64,000 nucleotides of DNA from Pseudomonas silvicola (GTDB taxonomy: Bacteria; Pseudomonadota; Gammaproteobacteria; Pseudomonadales; Pseudomonadaceae): positions 4,690,001 through 4,754,000 of the forward strand of contig NZ_CP093280.1 in the NCBI RefSeq assembly GCF_026651855.1. The letters run 5' to 3'. Shown piece by piece: positions 10,782 to 20,875 of the stretch (within the stretch, counting starts at the first letter, position 1; every line of letters begins with the position of its first letter). The notes beneath the pieces were generated by a model. It saw only the letters and a list, made by a program, of their open reading frames with translations, did no database searches and was not told the origin of the DNA. A program made the position numbers and the translations under genes.

Positions 10782-11675
10782 TCACGGCCCCAGCACCAGG
10801 TGTTCGGCCAGGAAGTCCACGAACGCCCGCAGCTTGGGTAGCGGCTGGCGGCTGCCTGGCCACAGCAGCGAGAACGTCCCACCGGCCACCAGCCGGTCAT
10901 CGAGGATGCTCTGCAATTGCCCGTCGCGCAGGTACTGGCCCACGGCGAAGTCCGGCAGGTAAGCAATGCCCAGACCACTGATGGCGGCGCCGATCAAGGC
11001 TTCGATGTTGTTGAAGGTGAGGGTGCCCGGCAGTTCCAGCGCCGGCAGCCCCTCGCGCCCCTCGAACGTCCACGGCTGAACCTGGCCGTTGCTGTGAAAC
11101 CGGTAGAACAGGCATGCATGGTTACGCAGTTGTTCAGGTGTGCCGGGCGTCCCATGCTGGGCGAAATACGCGGGTGCACCTACCAGTACCAGGCGGAAGC
11201 TCCCCAGCGTGCGGGCCTTGAGCCGGGAGTCGACGACATCGCCACTGCGGATCACCGCGTCCATGCCTTCGGCAATCACGTCGACCATGCGGTCACTGAA
11301 GTCCAGGTCCAGTTCGATCCTGGGGTAGCGACGGGTGAATTCCGGCAGGATGGGCACCAGCATGCGGTAACCCAGCGCCGGCGAGCTGATGCGCAGCCGG
11401 CCCTGGGGAGCTTCGCGCTGGGCCAGCAGCTCGGTCTGGGCTTCCTCCAGTTCCTGCACCACGCGCCGGCCGCGGGCATAGAACAGCTCGCCGGCCTCGG
11501 TCAGGCTCAGGTGCCGGGTGCTGCGGTTGAGCAGGCGAACCCCCAGGCTTTCCTCCAGCCGCGCCACGCTCTTGCCAATGGCCGAGGGCGATACCCGCAA
11601 ACGTTGGGCCGCCCCGACAAAGCTGCCCAGCTCCACGGCGCGAACGAAGGCGGTCAGGCCGCCAAGGCTTTCCAT
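10782..11675 (-). CDS. LysR-family transcriptional regulator
   Basis: 297 residues: winged HTH at 1-60 (FVRAVELGSFVGAAQRLRVSPSAIGKSVARLE), then the effector domain with FSDRMVDVIAEGMDAVIRSGD and GLGIAYLPDF. It is divergent from the MFS exporter at 11788 and probably controls it. GGACATTCTGTCC at 11690-11702, a perfect 5-bp inverted repeat just upstream of its own start, is a possible binding site. ATG 11675 is chosen because AAAGGAG lies 5 bp before it. It is a close paralogue of the LysR gene at 52429, which also sits beside an MFS gene. Confidence 0.9.
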   Translation of the reverse strand: MESLGGLTAFVRAVELGSFVGAAQRLRVSPSAIGKSVARLEESLGVRLLNRSTRHLSLTEAGELFYARGRRVVQELEEAQTELLAQREAPQGRLRISSPALGYRMLVPILPEFTRRYPRIELDLDFSDRMVDVIAEGMDAVIRSGDVVDSRLKARTLGSFRLVLVGAPAYFAQHGTPGTPEQLRNHACLFYRFHSNGQVQPWTFEGREGLPALELPGTLTFNNIEALIGAAISGLGIAYLPDFAVGQYLRDGQLQSILDDRLVAGGTFSLLWPGSRQPLPKLRAFVDFLAEHLVLGP

Positions 11676-11689
11676 GCACACTCCTTTAT

Positions 11690-11702
11690 GGACATTCTGT
11701 CC
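11690..11702. promoter_or_regulatory. Inverted repeat in LysR/MFS divergent promoter
   Basis: GGACATTCTGTCC: arms GGACA/TGTCC around TTC, about 15 bp upstream of the lysR ATG and 86 bp upstream of the MFS start. Plausible autoregulatory operator; not tested against any consensus. Confidence 0.3.
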
Positions 11703-11787
11703 GCTCAGAGGGGACTCATGGCCTGTTTTTCCGCGATAGCAGACATCCTATCCTCATGGCCTCGAATCTGGCCACAGGATGTTGCTC

Positions 11788-13311
11788 ATGACCTCTGCAC
11801 CTGCCCCCCGTTACGGTTTGCTGGCCGTGTGCCTGGCCGCCGTTATCTTGCCGTTGAGCTTTTCCGCCGGCGCCATCGCCACCCCGGCCATTGGCCGTGA
11901 CCTGGGTGGCAGCCCCCTGGCCCTGGCCTGGATCACCAACGCCTTCATGCTGACATTCGGCAGCCTGCTGCTGGCCGCCGGTACCCTGGCCGATACCTAT
12001 GGGCGCAAGCGCCTGTTCGTCACGGGCGTGGGCCTGTACTTACTCGTTTCCCTGGCGCTGGGCGTCGCCCCCAGCGTGCTGTGGCTGGATACCCTGCGGG
12101 CCATGCAGGGTGTCGCTGCGGCGGCGGCACTGGCCGGTGGCTCGGCGTCGCTGGCCGAACTGTACGACGGTCACGCCCGCACCCGCGCCTACAGTGCCCT
12201 GGGTAGCAGCTTCGGGGTCGGGCTGGCCCTGGGCCCGATTTTATCCGGTTGGCTGATCAGTCAGTTGGGCTGGCGCGCGGTGTTCGTCACTGCTGCACTG
12301 ATCGGTGCCCTGGCACTGGTGCTGGGTGTACGCCACTTGCGCGAGTCCCGCGATCCGGCTGCCGGGCGCGTGGATGGTGTGGCCACGGTGCTGTTCAGCG
12401 CGGCGCTGGGGCTACTGACCTGGGCGATCATGCAAGTGCCGGTCGATGGCTGGGCCAACCCTGCCGTCTGGGGCAAGCTGTTGGCCGCTGCACTGCTGCT
12501 GGCCGGTTTCGTGGTCAGCCAGCAACGCGCCGCGCGGCCAATGCTGGACCTGTCCCTGTTGCGCTACCCACGGTTCCTGGGCGTGCAATTGCTGCCCATC
12601 GCCACCTGCTATTGCTTCGTGGTGCTGCTGGTGGCGCTGCCGTTGCGCTTTGTCGGCATCGAAGGCCGTAGTGAAGTCGACGCTGGCCTGGCCATGCTCG
12701 CCCTGTGCGGGCCCATGCTGGTGGTGCCCAGCGTGGCTGCCTGGCTGGTACGGTTTGCCTCCGCCGGGGTGATTTGCGCGTTGGGCCTGGTAGTGGCAGC
12801 GTTTGGTTTGTGGTGGTTGGGGCGCATCGACGCGGGGGCCCACCCCTTGGCCTGGGTGGCACCGATGCTGGTGATCGGGGTGGGCACCGGCCTGCCCTGG
12901 GGCCTGATGGACGGGCTGTCGGTCAGCGTGGTGCCCAAGGAGCGCGCGGGCATGGCCACGGGTATTTTCAGCACCACGCGGGTGGCGGGCGAGGGCATTG
13001 CCCTGGCGATCGTCACCGCGCTGAGCAGTGGTCTGATCGCCCGGCAGCTGGGCCTGGCGCTGCCACGTTTGCCCGCGGATCAAGTCGCGCAGGCCGCGCA
13101 ATACCTGGGCGCGGGGGAAATGACCCAGGCCCGGGCGCTGCTGGGCGCGGCACCCCGCGAAGTGCTGGCCGCTGCTGTCGCCAGTGCCTTTGCCGAGGTC
13201 ACCTGGGCCCTGATCGCAATCACTTTGGCATCGGCAGCGGTGGTGCTGCTGTTCCTCGCGGAACGGCCGGTGACCGCACAGCAGACGAGCCTGGCAGCCG
13301 AATCCGACTGA
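11788..13311 (+). CDS. MFS drug exporter, DHA2-type (14 TM)
   Basis: 507 residues, almost entirely hydrophobic with about 14 predicted membrane spans. The loop after TM2 reads LADTYGRKRLFVTG (MFS motif A), and GSSFGVGLALGPILSG near 145 matches the exporter motif C. The length and 14 spans fit the DHA2 (EmrB/QacA) group of proton-driven effluxers. Substrate unknown. ATG 11788 has AGGA 8 bp upstream; ATG 11779 is in frame but lacks a site. Divergent from its likely LysR regulator. Confidence 0.88.
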   Translation: MTSAPAPRYGLLAVCLAAVILPLSFSAGAIATPAIGRDLGGSPLALAWITNAFMLTFGSLLLAAGTLADTYGRKRLFVTGVGLYLLVSLALGVAPSVLWLDTLRAMQGVAAAAALAGGSASLAELYDGHARTRAYSALGSSFGVGLALGPILSGWLISQLGWRAVFVTAALIGALALVLGVRHLRESRDPAAGRVDGVATVLFSAALGLLTWAIMQVPVDGWANPAVWGKLLAAALLLAGFVVSQQRAARPMLDLSLLRYPRFLGVQLLPIATCYCFVVLLVALPLRFVGIEGRSEVDAGLAMLALCGPMLVVPSVAAWLVRFASAGVICALGLVVAAFGLWWLGRIDAGAHPLAWVAPMLVIGVGTGLPWGLMDGLSVSVVPKERAGMATGIFSTTRVAGEGIALAIVTALSSGLIARQLGLALPRLPADQVAQAAQYLGAGEMTQARALLGAAPREVLAAAVASAFAEVTWALIAITLASAAVVLLFLAERPVTAQQTSLAAESD

Positions 13312-13371
13312 ACCCGTGGCAACGCCTGGCGGTCACTTGCATGTTGCCACCGACCCGACAAGGAGTCCGCC

Positions 13372-14994
13372 ATGCGACCTTTGCACTTCACCAGCCTGAC
13401 CTGCGCCGCCCTGTTGGTAGCGGCGTGTTCCAGCCACCCACCGGCCATGTGGGGGGCGGGTGACCCCGCCAGTCTGCAGGCACTGCCGCCTGACCAAGCC
13501 TACCCGGAACTGTTCGAAGCCGTGCAGCGTGACAACGTGTTCACCGACCAGAAACACTTCGTCGATGCCTTGCCCAAGCGTGACCCGGCGCGTATCCGCG
13601 CCGACTACCTGGCCCAGCGCGAGCGCTCGGGCTTTGACCTGAAAGCCTTCGTGACCGCCAACTTCGTGGAGTCCGGCGAAGCCGAAAGCCCGGCGCCCAG
13701 GCCCGGGGCGCCGATCAAGGAACATATCGACAACCTGTGGCCGGTGCTGAGCCGCAGCTACAGCCAGGTGCCCCAGTACAGCAGCCTGCTGCCGTTGCCA
13801 CAGCCCTATGTGGTACCCGGCGGGCGGTTCCGCGAGATGTACTACTGGGATTCGTACTTCACCATGCTCGGCCTTGAACAAAGTGGCGACAAAGCCCAGG
13901 TTCGCCAGATGGTCGACAATTTCGCCTATATGATCGATACCTACGGGCACATCCCCAACGGCAACCGCACCTACTACCTGAGCCGCTCGCAGCCGCCGTT
14001 CTTCGCTTACATGGTCGACCTTGAAGCGCGCATCGAAGGCGACCAGGCCTACAGCCGCTACCTGCCGCAATTGCAGAAGGAATACGCCTACTGGATGGAC
14101 GGCGCGCAAACCCTCAAAGCCGGCCAGGCCATCCGCCATGTAGTGAAGTTGCCCGACGGTAGCCTGTTCAACCGCTATTGGGACGCCAGCGCCACGCCCC
14201 GGCAGGAATCCTGGCTGCAAGACGTGAACACTGCTGAACAGGTGCCCACCCGGCCGAAGGAAGAGGTGTGGCGTGACCTGCGCGCGGGTGCCGAAAGCGG
14301 CTGGGACTTCAGTTCACGCTGGCTGGGTGACAGCAAGAGCCTGACCAGTATCCGCACCACCTCGATTGTGCCGGTGGACCTCAACAGCCTGATGTACCAC
14401 TTGGAAAAAACCATCGCCAAGGCCTGCCAGGCCGCGGCCGACAGCGCCTGTACCCAGACTTTCGACCAGCGTGCCCAGCAGCGTCAGGTGGCCATCGAGG
14501 CCCACCTGTGGAACAGCGCTGGTGGCTATTACGTGGACTACGACTGGCGTCAGGCCCGCCAGCGCCCGGCGCTGACCGCCGCCACGGTGTTCCCGCTGTA
14601 CGCGGGTGTGGCGTCCCCGGACCGCGCCAAGGCGACGGCCGATGCCGTGCGCAACGGCCTGCTGCGCCCCGGCGGCCTGGCCACCACCCAGGTCAGCAAT
14701 GGCCAGCAGTGGGATGAGCCCAATGGTTGGGCGCCTTTGCAGTGGGTGGCTGTGCAAGGCCTGAGCCGTTACCAGGAAACCGGGCTGGCGGCGCAGATCG
14801 GCACGCGCTTCTTGCACCAGGTGCAGAACCTCTACAGCGTGCAGGACAAGCTGGTGGAGAAATATGACCTGTCCGGTTTGGGCCAGGGCGGGGGTGGTGG
14901 TGAGTATGAGTTGCAGGATGGCTTCGGCTGGACCAATGGCGTGACGCTGAAGCTGTTGCAGAAGTACTCGACACCCTACACTGCCGGTAAATAG
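13372..14994 (+). CDS. treA: Periplasmic trehalase (GH37), likely lipoprotein
   Basis: 540 residues. Both trehalase signatures are present: PGGRFREMYYWDSYF near 157 and QWDEPNGWAPLQW near 444. It hydrolyses trehalose to two glucose units outside the inner membrane. The N-terminus ends LLVAAC at residues 14-19, a good lipobox, so the mature protein is probably lipid-anchored at Cys19. A glycine run (GQGGGGGEYE) near the C-terminus is typical of the family. AAGGAG precedes the ATG. Monocistronic, followed by a REP family C pair. Confidence 0.95.
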   Translation: MRPLHFTSLTCAALLVAACSSHPPAMWGAGDPASLQALPPDQAYPELFEAVQRDNVFTDQKHFVDALPKRDPARIRADYLAQRERSGFDLKAFVTANFVESGEAESPAPRPGAPIKEHIDNLWPVLSRSYSQVPQYSSLLPLPQPYVVPGGRFREMYYWDSYFTMLGLEQSGDKAQVRQMVDNFAYMIDTYGHIPNGNRTYYLSRSQPPFFAYMVDLEARIEGDQAYSRYLPQLQKEYAYWMDGAQTLKAGQAIRHVVKLPDGSLFNRYWDASATPRQESWLQDVNTAEQVPTRPKEEVWRDLRAGAESGWDFSSRWLGDSKSLTSIRTTSIVPVDLNSLMYHLEKTIAKACQAAADSACTQTFDQRAQQRQVAIEAHLWNSAGGYYVDYDWRQARQRPALTAATVFPLYAGVASPDRAKATADAVRNGLLRPGGLATTQVSNGQQWDEPNGWAPLQWVAVQGLSRYQETGLAAQIGTRFLHQVQNLYSVQDKLVEKYDLSGLGQGGGGGEYELQDGFGWTNGVTLKLLQKYSTPYTAGK

Positions 14995-15022
14995 ACCGCA
15001 TGGTCCAAACGGTACACCCCGC

Positions 15023-15109
15023 GTAGCAGCGGACCTGGCCGCGTCAGGCCCCCTCTGCGGTATACCTGACACCGCGGGGCGTTCATGACGCGGCCAGGTC
15101 CGCTGCTAC
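15023..15109. repeat. REPIN, family C
   Basis: GTAGCAGCGGACCTGGCCGC... at 15023-15046 returns as an exact 24-bp inverted copy at 15086-15109, with a 39-bp spacer containing GCGGTATACCTGACACCGCG. It starts with GTAG as Pseudomonas REPs do. It lies between treA and katB. Confidence 0.8.
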
Positions 15110-15228
15110 GAGTCCCGTGTAGAAAAGTTTTCAATCGGGGGCATAGGGCCTTTCAATTTACGATTTCGGGTTAACCCTCTCTAGGCTTGAAAAGGCAAGC
15201 ACATCATAAGATCCATGAGGGATTAACT

Positions 15229-16758
15229 TTGAAAATCAATACCTTATCTGGCCATGCGCTCAGCCTGGCCGCCTACGGCCTGCTGGCTTGCAGCTCGGCA
15301 TTCGCCGCTACCCTGACCCGCGATAACGGCGCCCCGGTGGGCGACAATCAGAACTCCCAGACGGCCGGTGCCAACGGCCCGGCCTTGTTGCAAGACGTGC
15401 AACTGCTGCAGAAACTCCAGCGCTTCGATCGAGAACGCATCCCCGAACGCGTGGTGCATGCCCGTGGCACCGGGGTGCATGGTGAGTTCGTGGCCACCAG
15501 CAACATCAGCGACCTGAGCAAGGCCACCGTGTTCCGCCAAGGCGAACATACCCCGGTGTTCGTGCGTTTCTCCTCGGTGGTGCATGGCAACCATTCCCCG
15601 GAAACCTTGCGTGACCCGCGTGGTTTCGCCACCAAGTTCTATACCGCCGATGGCAACTGGGACCTGGTGGGCAACAATTTCCCGACGTTCTTCATCCGCG
15701 ATGCCATCAAGTTCCCTGACATGGTCCACGCGTTCAAGCCTGACCCGCGTACCAACCTGGACGACGATTCGCGCCGCTTCGACTTCTTCTCCCATGTTCC
15801 GGAAGCTACCCGCACGCTGACCCTGCTGTACTCCAACGAAGGCACCCCCGCCAGCTATCGCTTCATGGATGGCAATGGTGTGCACGCCTACAAACTGGTA
15901 AACGCCAAAGGCGAAGTGCACTACGTCAAGTTTCACTGGAAAAGCCTGCAAGGCATCAAGAACCTCGACCCGGCCCAGGTTGCCCAGGTGCAGTCCAAGG
16001 ACTACGCACACCTGACCCATGACCTGGTCGGTGCGATCAACAAGGGCGAATTCCCGAAATGGGACCTGTACATCCAGGTGCTCAAGCCTGAAGACCTGGC
16101 CAGGTTCGACTTCGACCCGCTGGACGCTACCAAGATCTGGCCGAATGTGCCGGAACAGAAAATCGGCCAGATGACGCTGAACAAGAACGTCGACAACTAC
16201 TTCCAGGAGACCGAGCAGGTGGCCATGGCGCCCGCCAACGTGGTGCCCGGCATCGAGCCGTCGGAAGACCGCCTGTTGCAAGGCCGGGTGTTCTCCTACG
16301 CTGACACGCAGATGTACCGCCTGGGCGCCAACGGCCTGAGCCTGCCGATCAACCGGCCACGGGTGGCGGTGAACAACGGAAACCAGGACGGTGCGCTCAA
16401 CACTGGCCATACCACCACGGGCGTGAACTACGAGCCCAGCCGCCTGAACCCGCGCCTGGCCGACCCGGACGCCCGCTACAGCCAACTGGCCCTGAGCGGC
16501 ACCACCCAGCAGGCGAAGATCCAGCGCGAGCAGAACTTCAAGCAGACCGGCGAGTTGTATCGCTCCTACAGCCCGAAAGAGCAGCAGGACCTGATCCAGA
16601 GTTTCGGCGAGTCGCTGGCTGACACTGACACCGAGAGCAAGCAGATCATGCTGTCGTACCTGTACAAGGCGGATCCGGCCTACGGTACCGGGGTGACCAA
16701 GGTGGCCAAGGGCGACCTGGCGAAAGTCAAGGCATTGGCTGCGCAGTTGCAGGACTGA
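15229..16758 (+). CDS. katB: Periplasmic catalase KatB
   Basis: 509 residues starting at TTG 15229, which has GAGG 8 bp upstream and gives a clean signal peptide (cleavage after CSSAFA near 26). Small-subunit heme catalase: catalytic His in ERVVHARGTG near 77, Asn in GNNFPTFFIRD, heme-ligand Tyr in RVFSYADTQMYRLG. It dismutates hydrogen peroxide in the periplasm. In P. aeruginosa, KatB is exported, peroxide-induced and followed by ankB, exactly as here. An ATG/GTG upstream in frame would destroy the signal peptide. Confidence 0.95.
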   Translation: MKINTLSGHALSLAAYGLLACSSAFAATLTRDNGAPVGDNQNSQTAGANGPALLQDVQLLQKLQRFDRERIPERVVHARGTGVHGEFVATSNISDLSKATVFRQGEHTPVFVRFSSVVHGNHSPETLRDPRGFATKFYTADGNWDLVGNNFPTFFIRDAIKFPDMVHAFKPDPRTNLDDDSRRFDFFSHVPEATRTLTLLYSNEGTPASYRFMDGNGVHAYKLVNAKGEVHYVKFHWKSLQGIKNLDPAQVAQVQSKDYAHLTHDLVGAINKGEFPKWDLYIQVLKPEDLARFDFDPLDATKIWPNVPEQKIGQMTLNKNVDNYFQETEQVAMAPANVVPGIEPSEDRLLQGRVFSYADTQMYRLGANGLSLPINRPRVAVNNGNQDGALNTGHTTTGVNYEPSRLNPRLADPDARYSQLALSGTTQQAKIQREQNFKQTGELYRSYSPKEQQDLIQSFGESLADTDTESKQIMLSYLYKADPAYGTGVTKVAKGDLAKVKALAAQLQD

Positions 16759-16773
16759 TTCACGCTGCTCCTG

Positions 16774-16860
16774 GTAGAACCGGGCGAAGCTCGGGAAGCG
16801 GCCTGTGCGTTGGCTGGCAGACACCGCGTTCTCCGCTTTCCGAGCTTCGCCCGGTCCTAC
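16774..16860. repeat. REPIN, family B, between katB and ankB
   Basis: GTAGAACCGGGCGAAGCTCG (16774 on) pairs with CGAGCTTCGCCCGGTCCTAC ending 16860. The spacer has CTGGCAGACACCGCGTT. It separates katB from ankB and could protect or end the upstream message. Confidence 0.8.
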
Positions 16861-16890
16861 CGAAACGGTGCTTCCGAGAGGCTTTCAAGG

Positions 16891-17415
16891 GTGAGAATTT
16901 TTCTTCTGGGCCTGCTTCTGGCCTTTTACACCGGCGCCGTCAGCGCCGACCCGCGCACGCAGTTGCGCGAACTGTTTTTCGACGCCGCCCGCGAAGGCGA
17001 CCAGCCGCGGCTGGCGACGTTCATCGAGGCCCATTACGACCTGAACATCCAGGACGAAAAGGGTTACACCGGCCTGATTCTGGCCGCCTACCATGGTCAG
17101 CAGGCAGCGGTGGAGCAACTGTTGCAGGCCGGGGCCAACCCCTGCGTGCAGGACAACCACGGCAACACGGCGTTGATGGGGGCAATTTTCAAAGGCGAGT
17201 TGAGCATTGCCCACCGCCTGGTCAACGCCGACTGCAACGCCGACCAGCGCAACCACGCCGGCCAGACCGCGGCGATGTACGCCGCGCTGTTCCACCGCCA
17301 GGACATCCTGCAAGCGCTGAAGGCCAAGGGCGCCGACCTGGATGCCAAGGACGACCTGGGCAATGACGTTCAAGGGCTGGCTCAAGGGCAGTTCCGGGCG
17401 CCGCCTGGGCGATGA
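16891..17415 (+). CDS. ankB: AnkB, periplasmic ankyrin-repeat protein partner of KatB
   Basis: 174 residues from GTG 16891 (GAGAGG 9 bp upstream). A signal peptide ends TGAVSA near 19. Four ankyrin repeats follow: DAAREGDQPRLATFIE, GYTGLILAAYHGQQAAVEQLLQAGANP, GNTALMGAIFKGELSIAHRLV and GQTAAMYAALFHRQDILQALKAKGADLDAKD. In P. aeruginosa AnkB is needed for full KatB activity, perhaps as a scaffold for heme or catalase in the periplasm. Confidence 0.9.
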   Translation: MRIFLLGLLLAFYTGAVSADPRTQLRELFFDAAREGDQPRLATFIEAHYDLNIQDEKGYTGLILAAYHGQQAAVEQLLQAGANPCVQDNHGNTALMGAIFKGELSIAHRLVNADCNADQRNHAGQTAAMYAALFHRQDILQALKAKGADLDAKDDLGNDVQGLAQGQFRAPPGR

Positions 17416-17419
17416 CTAG

Positions 17420-18600
17420 GAAAAAAGGGCAGTGCGGTGTACCTGAAGCACCGCGTTGTATTCTTCGCCAGCGAGCTGTGCTCCTACAGGTTTGCGGGGG
17501 CCGCGTGATACTTGCACGTCCCAGTGGGAGCGTAGCTTGCTAGCGAAAAGGGCAGTGCGGTGTAGCTGACGGACCGCGTTGTGCCCTTCGCCAGCGAGCT
17601 GTGCTCCTACAGGTTTTGCGGGGGCCGCGTGGTACTTGCAAGTCCCGGTGGGAGCGTAGCTTGCTAGCGAAAAGGGCAGTGCGGTGTACCTGGCGGACCG
17701 CGTTGTGCCCTTCGCCAGCGAGCTGTGCTCCTACAGGTTTGCGGGGTCTGCGTGGTACTTGCACGGCCTGGTGGGAGCGTAGCTTGCTAGCGAAAAGGGC
17801 AGTGCGGTGTACCTGGCGGACCGCGTTGTGCCCTTCGCCAGCGAGCTGTGCTCCTACAGGTTTGCGGGGGCCGCGTGGTACTTGCACGTCCCAGTGGGAG
17901 CGTAGCTTGCTAGCGAAAAGGGCAGTGCGGTGTAGCTGACGGACCGCGTTGTGCCCTTCGCCAGCGAGCTGTGCTCCTACAGGTTTTGCGGGGGCCGCGT
18001 GGTACTGGCACGTCCCGGTGGGAGCGTAGCTTGCTAGCGAAAAGGGCCGTGCGGTGTACCTGGCGGACCGTGTTGTGCCCTTCGCCAGCGAGCTGTGCTC
18101 CTACAGGTTTGCGGGGTCCGCGTGGTACTTGCACGTCCTGGTGGGAGCGTAGCTTGCTAGCGAAAAGGGCAGTGCGGTGTAGCTGACGGACCGCGTTGTG
18201 CCCTTCGCCAGCGAGCTGTGCTCCTACAGGTTTTGCGGGGGCCGCGTGGTACTTGCAAGTCCCGGTGGGAGCGTAGCTTGCTAGCGAAAAGGGCAGTGCG
18301 GTGTACTTGGCGGACCGCGTTGTGCCCTTCGCCAGCGAGCTGTGCTCCTACAGGTTTGCGGGGTCTGCGTGGTACTTGCACGGCCTGGTGGGAGCGTAGC
18401 TTGCTAGCGAAAAGGGCAGTGCGGTGTACCTGGCGGACCGCGTTGTGCCCTTCGCCAGCAAGCTGTGCTCCTACAGGTTTGCGGGGTCTGCGTGGTACTT
18501 GCACGGCCTGGTGGGAGCGTAGCTTGCTAGCGAAAAGGGCAGTGCGGTGTACTTGGCGGATCGCGTTGTGCCCTTCGCCAGCAAGCTGTGCTCCTACAGG
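17420..18600. repeat. Tandem REPIN array, family A, nine units of 123-124 bp
   Basis: Units begin GTGGGAGCGTAGCTTGCTAG at 17524, 17648, 17771, 17894, 18018, 18141, 18265, 18388 and 18511, spacing 124/123/123/124/123/124/123/123; a degenerate unit precedes at about 17420-17523. Each unit is a REP, a spacer with GCGGTGTACCTGGCGGACCG, an inverted REP (CAGCGAGCTGTGCTCCTAC), then a linker of about 35 bp. The REP matches the well-known Pseudomonas GTGGGAGC...GCTTGCTCGCGA type. Open frames across it are repeat artefacts. It separates ankB from a convergent sensor kinase. Confidence 0.92.
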
Positions 18601-18605
18601 CTGCG

Positions 18606-19906
18606 TCAGCCCGGCAACTGCAAGCGCGCGCTGAGGCCGCCGCCTTCGCGGTTGCTCAGCGTGAGCTGGCCACCAATGGCCAGGGTCAGTTGCTGGGCGA
18701 TCGCCAACCCCAACCCGGTGCCCCCGGTCGAACGGTTGCGCGAGTTCTCCAGCCGGTAGAACGGCTTGAACACGGCCTGCAGCTCTTCCTCGGCAATGCC
18801 AGGGCCCTGGTCCAGCACTTCAATGGTGATGCTGCCATCGCTGGCGCGGGTGCTGCCCAGGCTGACGTCGCCGGCGAATTTCAGTGCGTTGTCCACCAAA
18901 TTGGACAGAATGCGCCGCAGGGCCTGGGGCCGGGTGTCGACCTGCGCCTGGCTGTTGCTGGCCAGGGCCACGGGCTGGTTGACGTCCTGGTAGTCGAATA
19001 CCAGGCTCTGCAGGAACGCATCCAGGTCGATGCGGCAACTGGCTTCGGTGGCGCCGTGCAGGGTGCGGGCATAGGCGATGCCTTCGCGCACCAGGTGCTC
19101 CATTTCGCTCAGGTCATGCCACAGCTTGTCCTTCTCCACGCCATCGTCCATGAATTCGGCGCGCAGTTTCATGCGCGTCAGCGGCGTCTGCAGGTCATGG
19201 CTGATGGCGCCCAGCAGTTGCATGCGCTCCTTCAGGTAGGTGGCGATGCGATCCTGCATGGCATTGAACGCCGAGGCCGCGTGGGTCACTTCGCTGGGGC
19301 CGCTGAGGTCAAGGCGCTGGCCGGCGCTGTTGGGGTCCAGGGCCTCGGCGGCGCTGGCCAGGCGGGTCAGGGGGCGGGTGGCCATGCGTACCGCGGCCCA
19401 CGTGCAACCCCAGACCACCGTCAGCTGAATCAGCAGCATCACCGGCAACCACTGGGGAATGGGCATGGAGGAGGGGTGCACGTCAATGGTCACCGGGGTG
19501 CCATCGTTCAGGCGCAGGTGTGCCTGGAAGCGGTCGCGCGGGTCGACGGTGTGGGTGAAGTTCAGGCCATGACTGTTGTTCAGCCCCGTGAGAATGGCCT
19601 GGCCGGCATGGGGCAACTCGGCGATGGGCAGCGGTTGGCCCGGCGCGCCGTCGCCCAGCTCGAACGTGTATACCTGGCGCTCCAGGCGCGGGATCCAGGC
19701 ATCACGCTGGTCGGCGGGCAAGTGGTCGAGAATCGCCACGCCGGTGGCCACGTCGCGCTCCATGGTCTTGTGCATCATCGACTCGGAACTGAGGTAGCGC
19801 TCCCAATATTGCGCGCCGAACGACAGCCCATAAGCCAGTACCAGGCCGGCGAGAAAGATCAGCGACAAGCGTGAGGCCAGGGTGCGTGGCCACGGGAACC
19901 AGGGCT

Positions 19907-19910
<4 letters not shown>
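18606..19910 (-). CDS. Two-component sensor histidine kinase
   Basis: 434 residues, inner membrane. TM1 at about 10-32, a periplasmic sensor of about 120 residues, TM2 at about 155-175, HAMP, then the phospho-acceptor His in AISHDLQTPLTRMK near 240 and an ATPase domain with DQGPGIAEEELQ and GGTGLGLAIAQQL. It overlaps the response regulator gene by 4 bp (ATGA), so the two form an operon. Its stimulus is unknown; the divergent DUF2790 gene at 20876 is a candidate target. The tandem REPIN array abuts its 3' end. Confidence 0.93.
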
Positions 19911-20647
<737 letters not shown>

Positions 20648-20711
20648 GACAGCTCCTCTCTGGCGGTTGCGCGCATTCTACCCAGCAGGCGTGGGTTTGC
20701 CCGTCTCGCTT

Positions 20712-20745
20712 TGTATTCCAGTGTATCTGCGGCGCCACAGATACA
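20712..20745. promoter_or_regulatory. Likely response-regulator operator (10-bp direct repeat plus palindrome)
   Basis: TGTAT at 20712 and again at 20722 give the 10-bp direct repeat that OmpR-type dimers prefer. The second overlaps TGTATCTG (20722-20729), whose exact inverse CAGATACA lies at 20738-20745. It sits between the divergent response regulator and DUF2790 genes. Confidence 0.55.
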
Positions 20746-20875
20746 CAGTGGTGCAAAACCGCCGTTTTCAGGCCACGGGGTGACACATTGGAGATACCCG
20801 TCCGGCATTCAATAGCGTCACGGCCACGCAGTTGCAGCGGCCACTTCGATGATTGAATTGCTTGAGGGCACCACC

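Noticed and set aside
18158..18504. Attachment site or integron cassette array
   Set aside because: No integrase, no cassette genes, and stems match Pseudomonas REP sequences.
17420..18600. CRISPR array
   Set aside because: Unit of about 123 bp, spacers that are themselves repeated, palindromic halves and no cas genes.
17601..18634. Long open frames on both strands across the first repeat array, giving repetitive Arg/Cys/Trp-rich proteins
   Set aside because: The frame repeats only because the 123-124-bp unit repeats; no ribosome site or fold, and the palindromic DNA structure explains the sequence.
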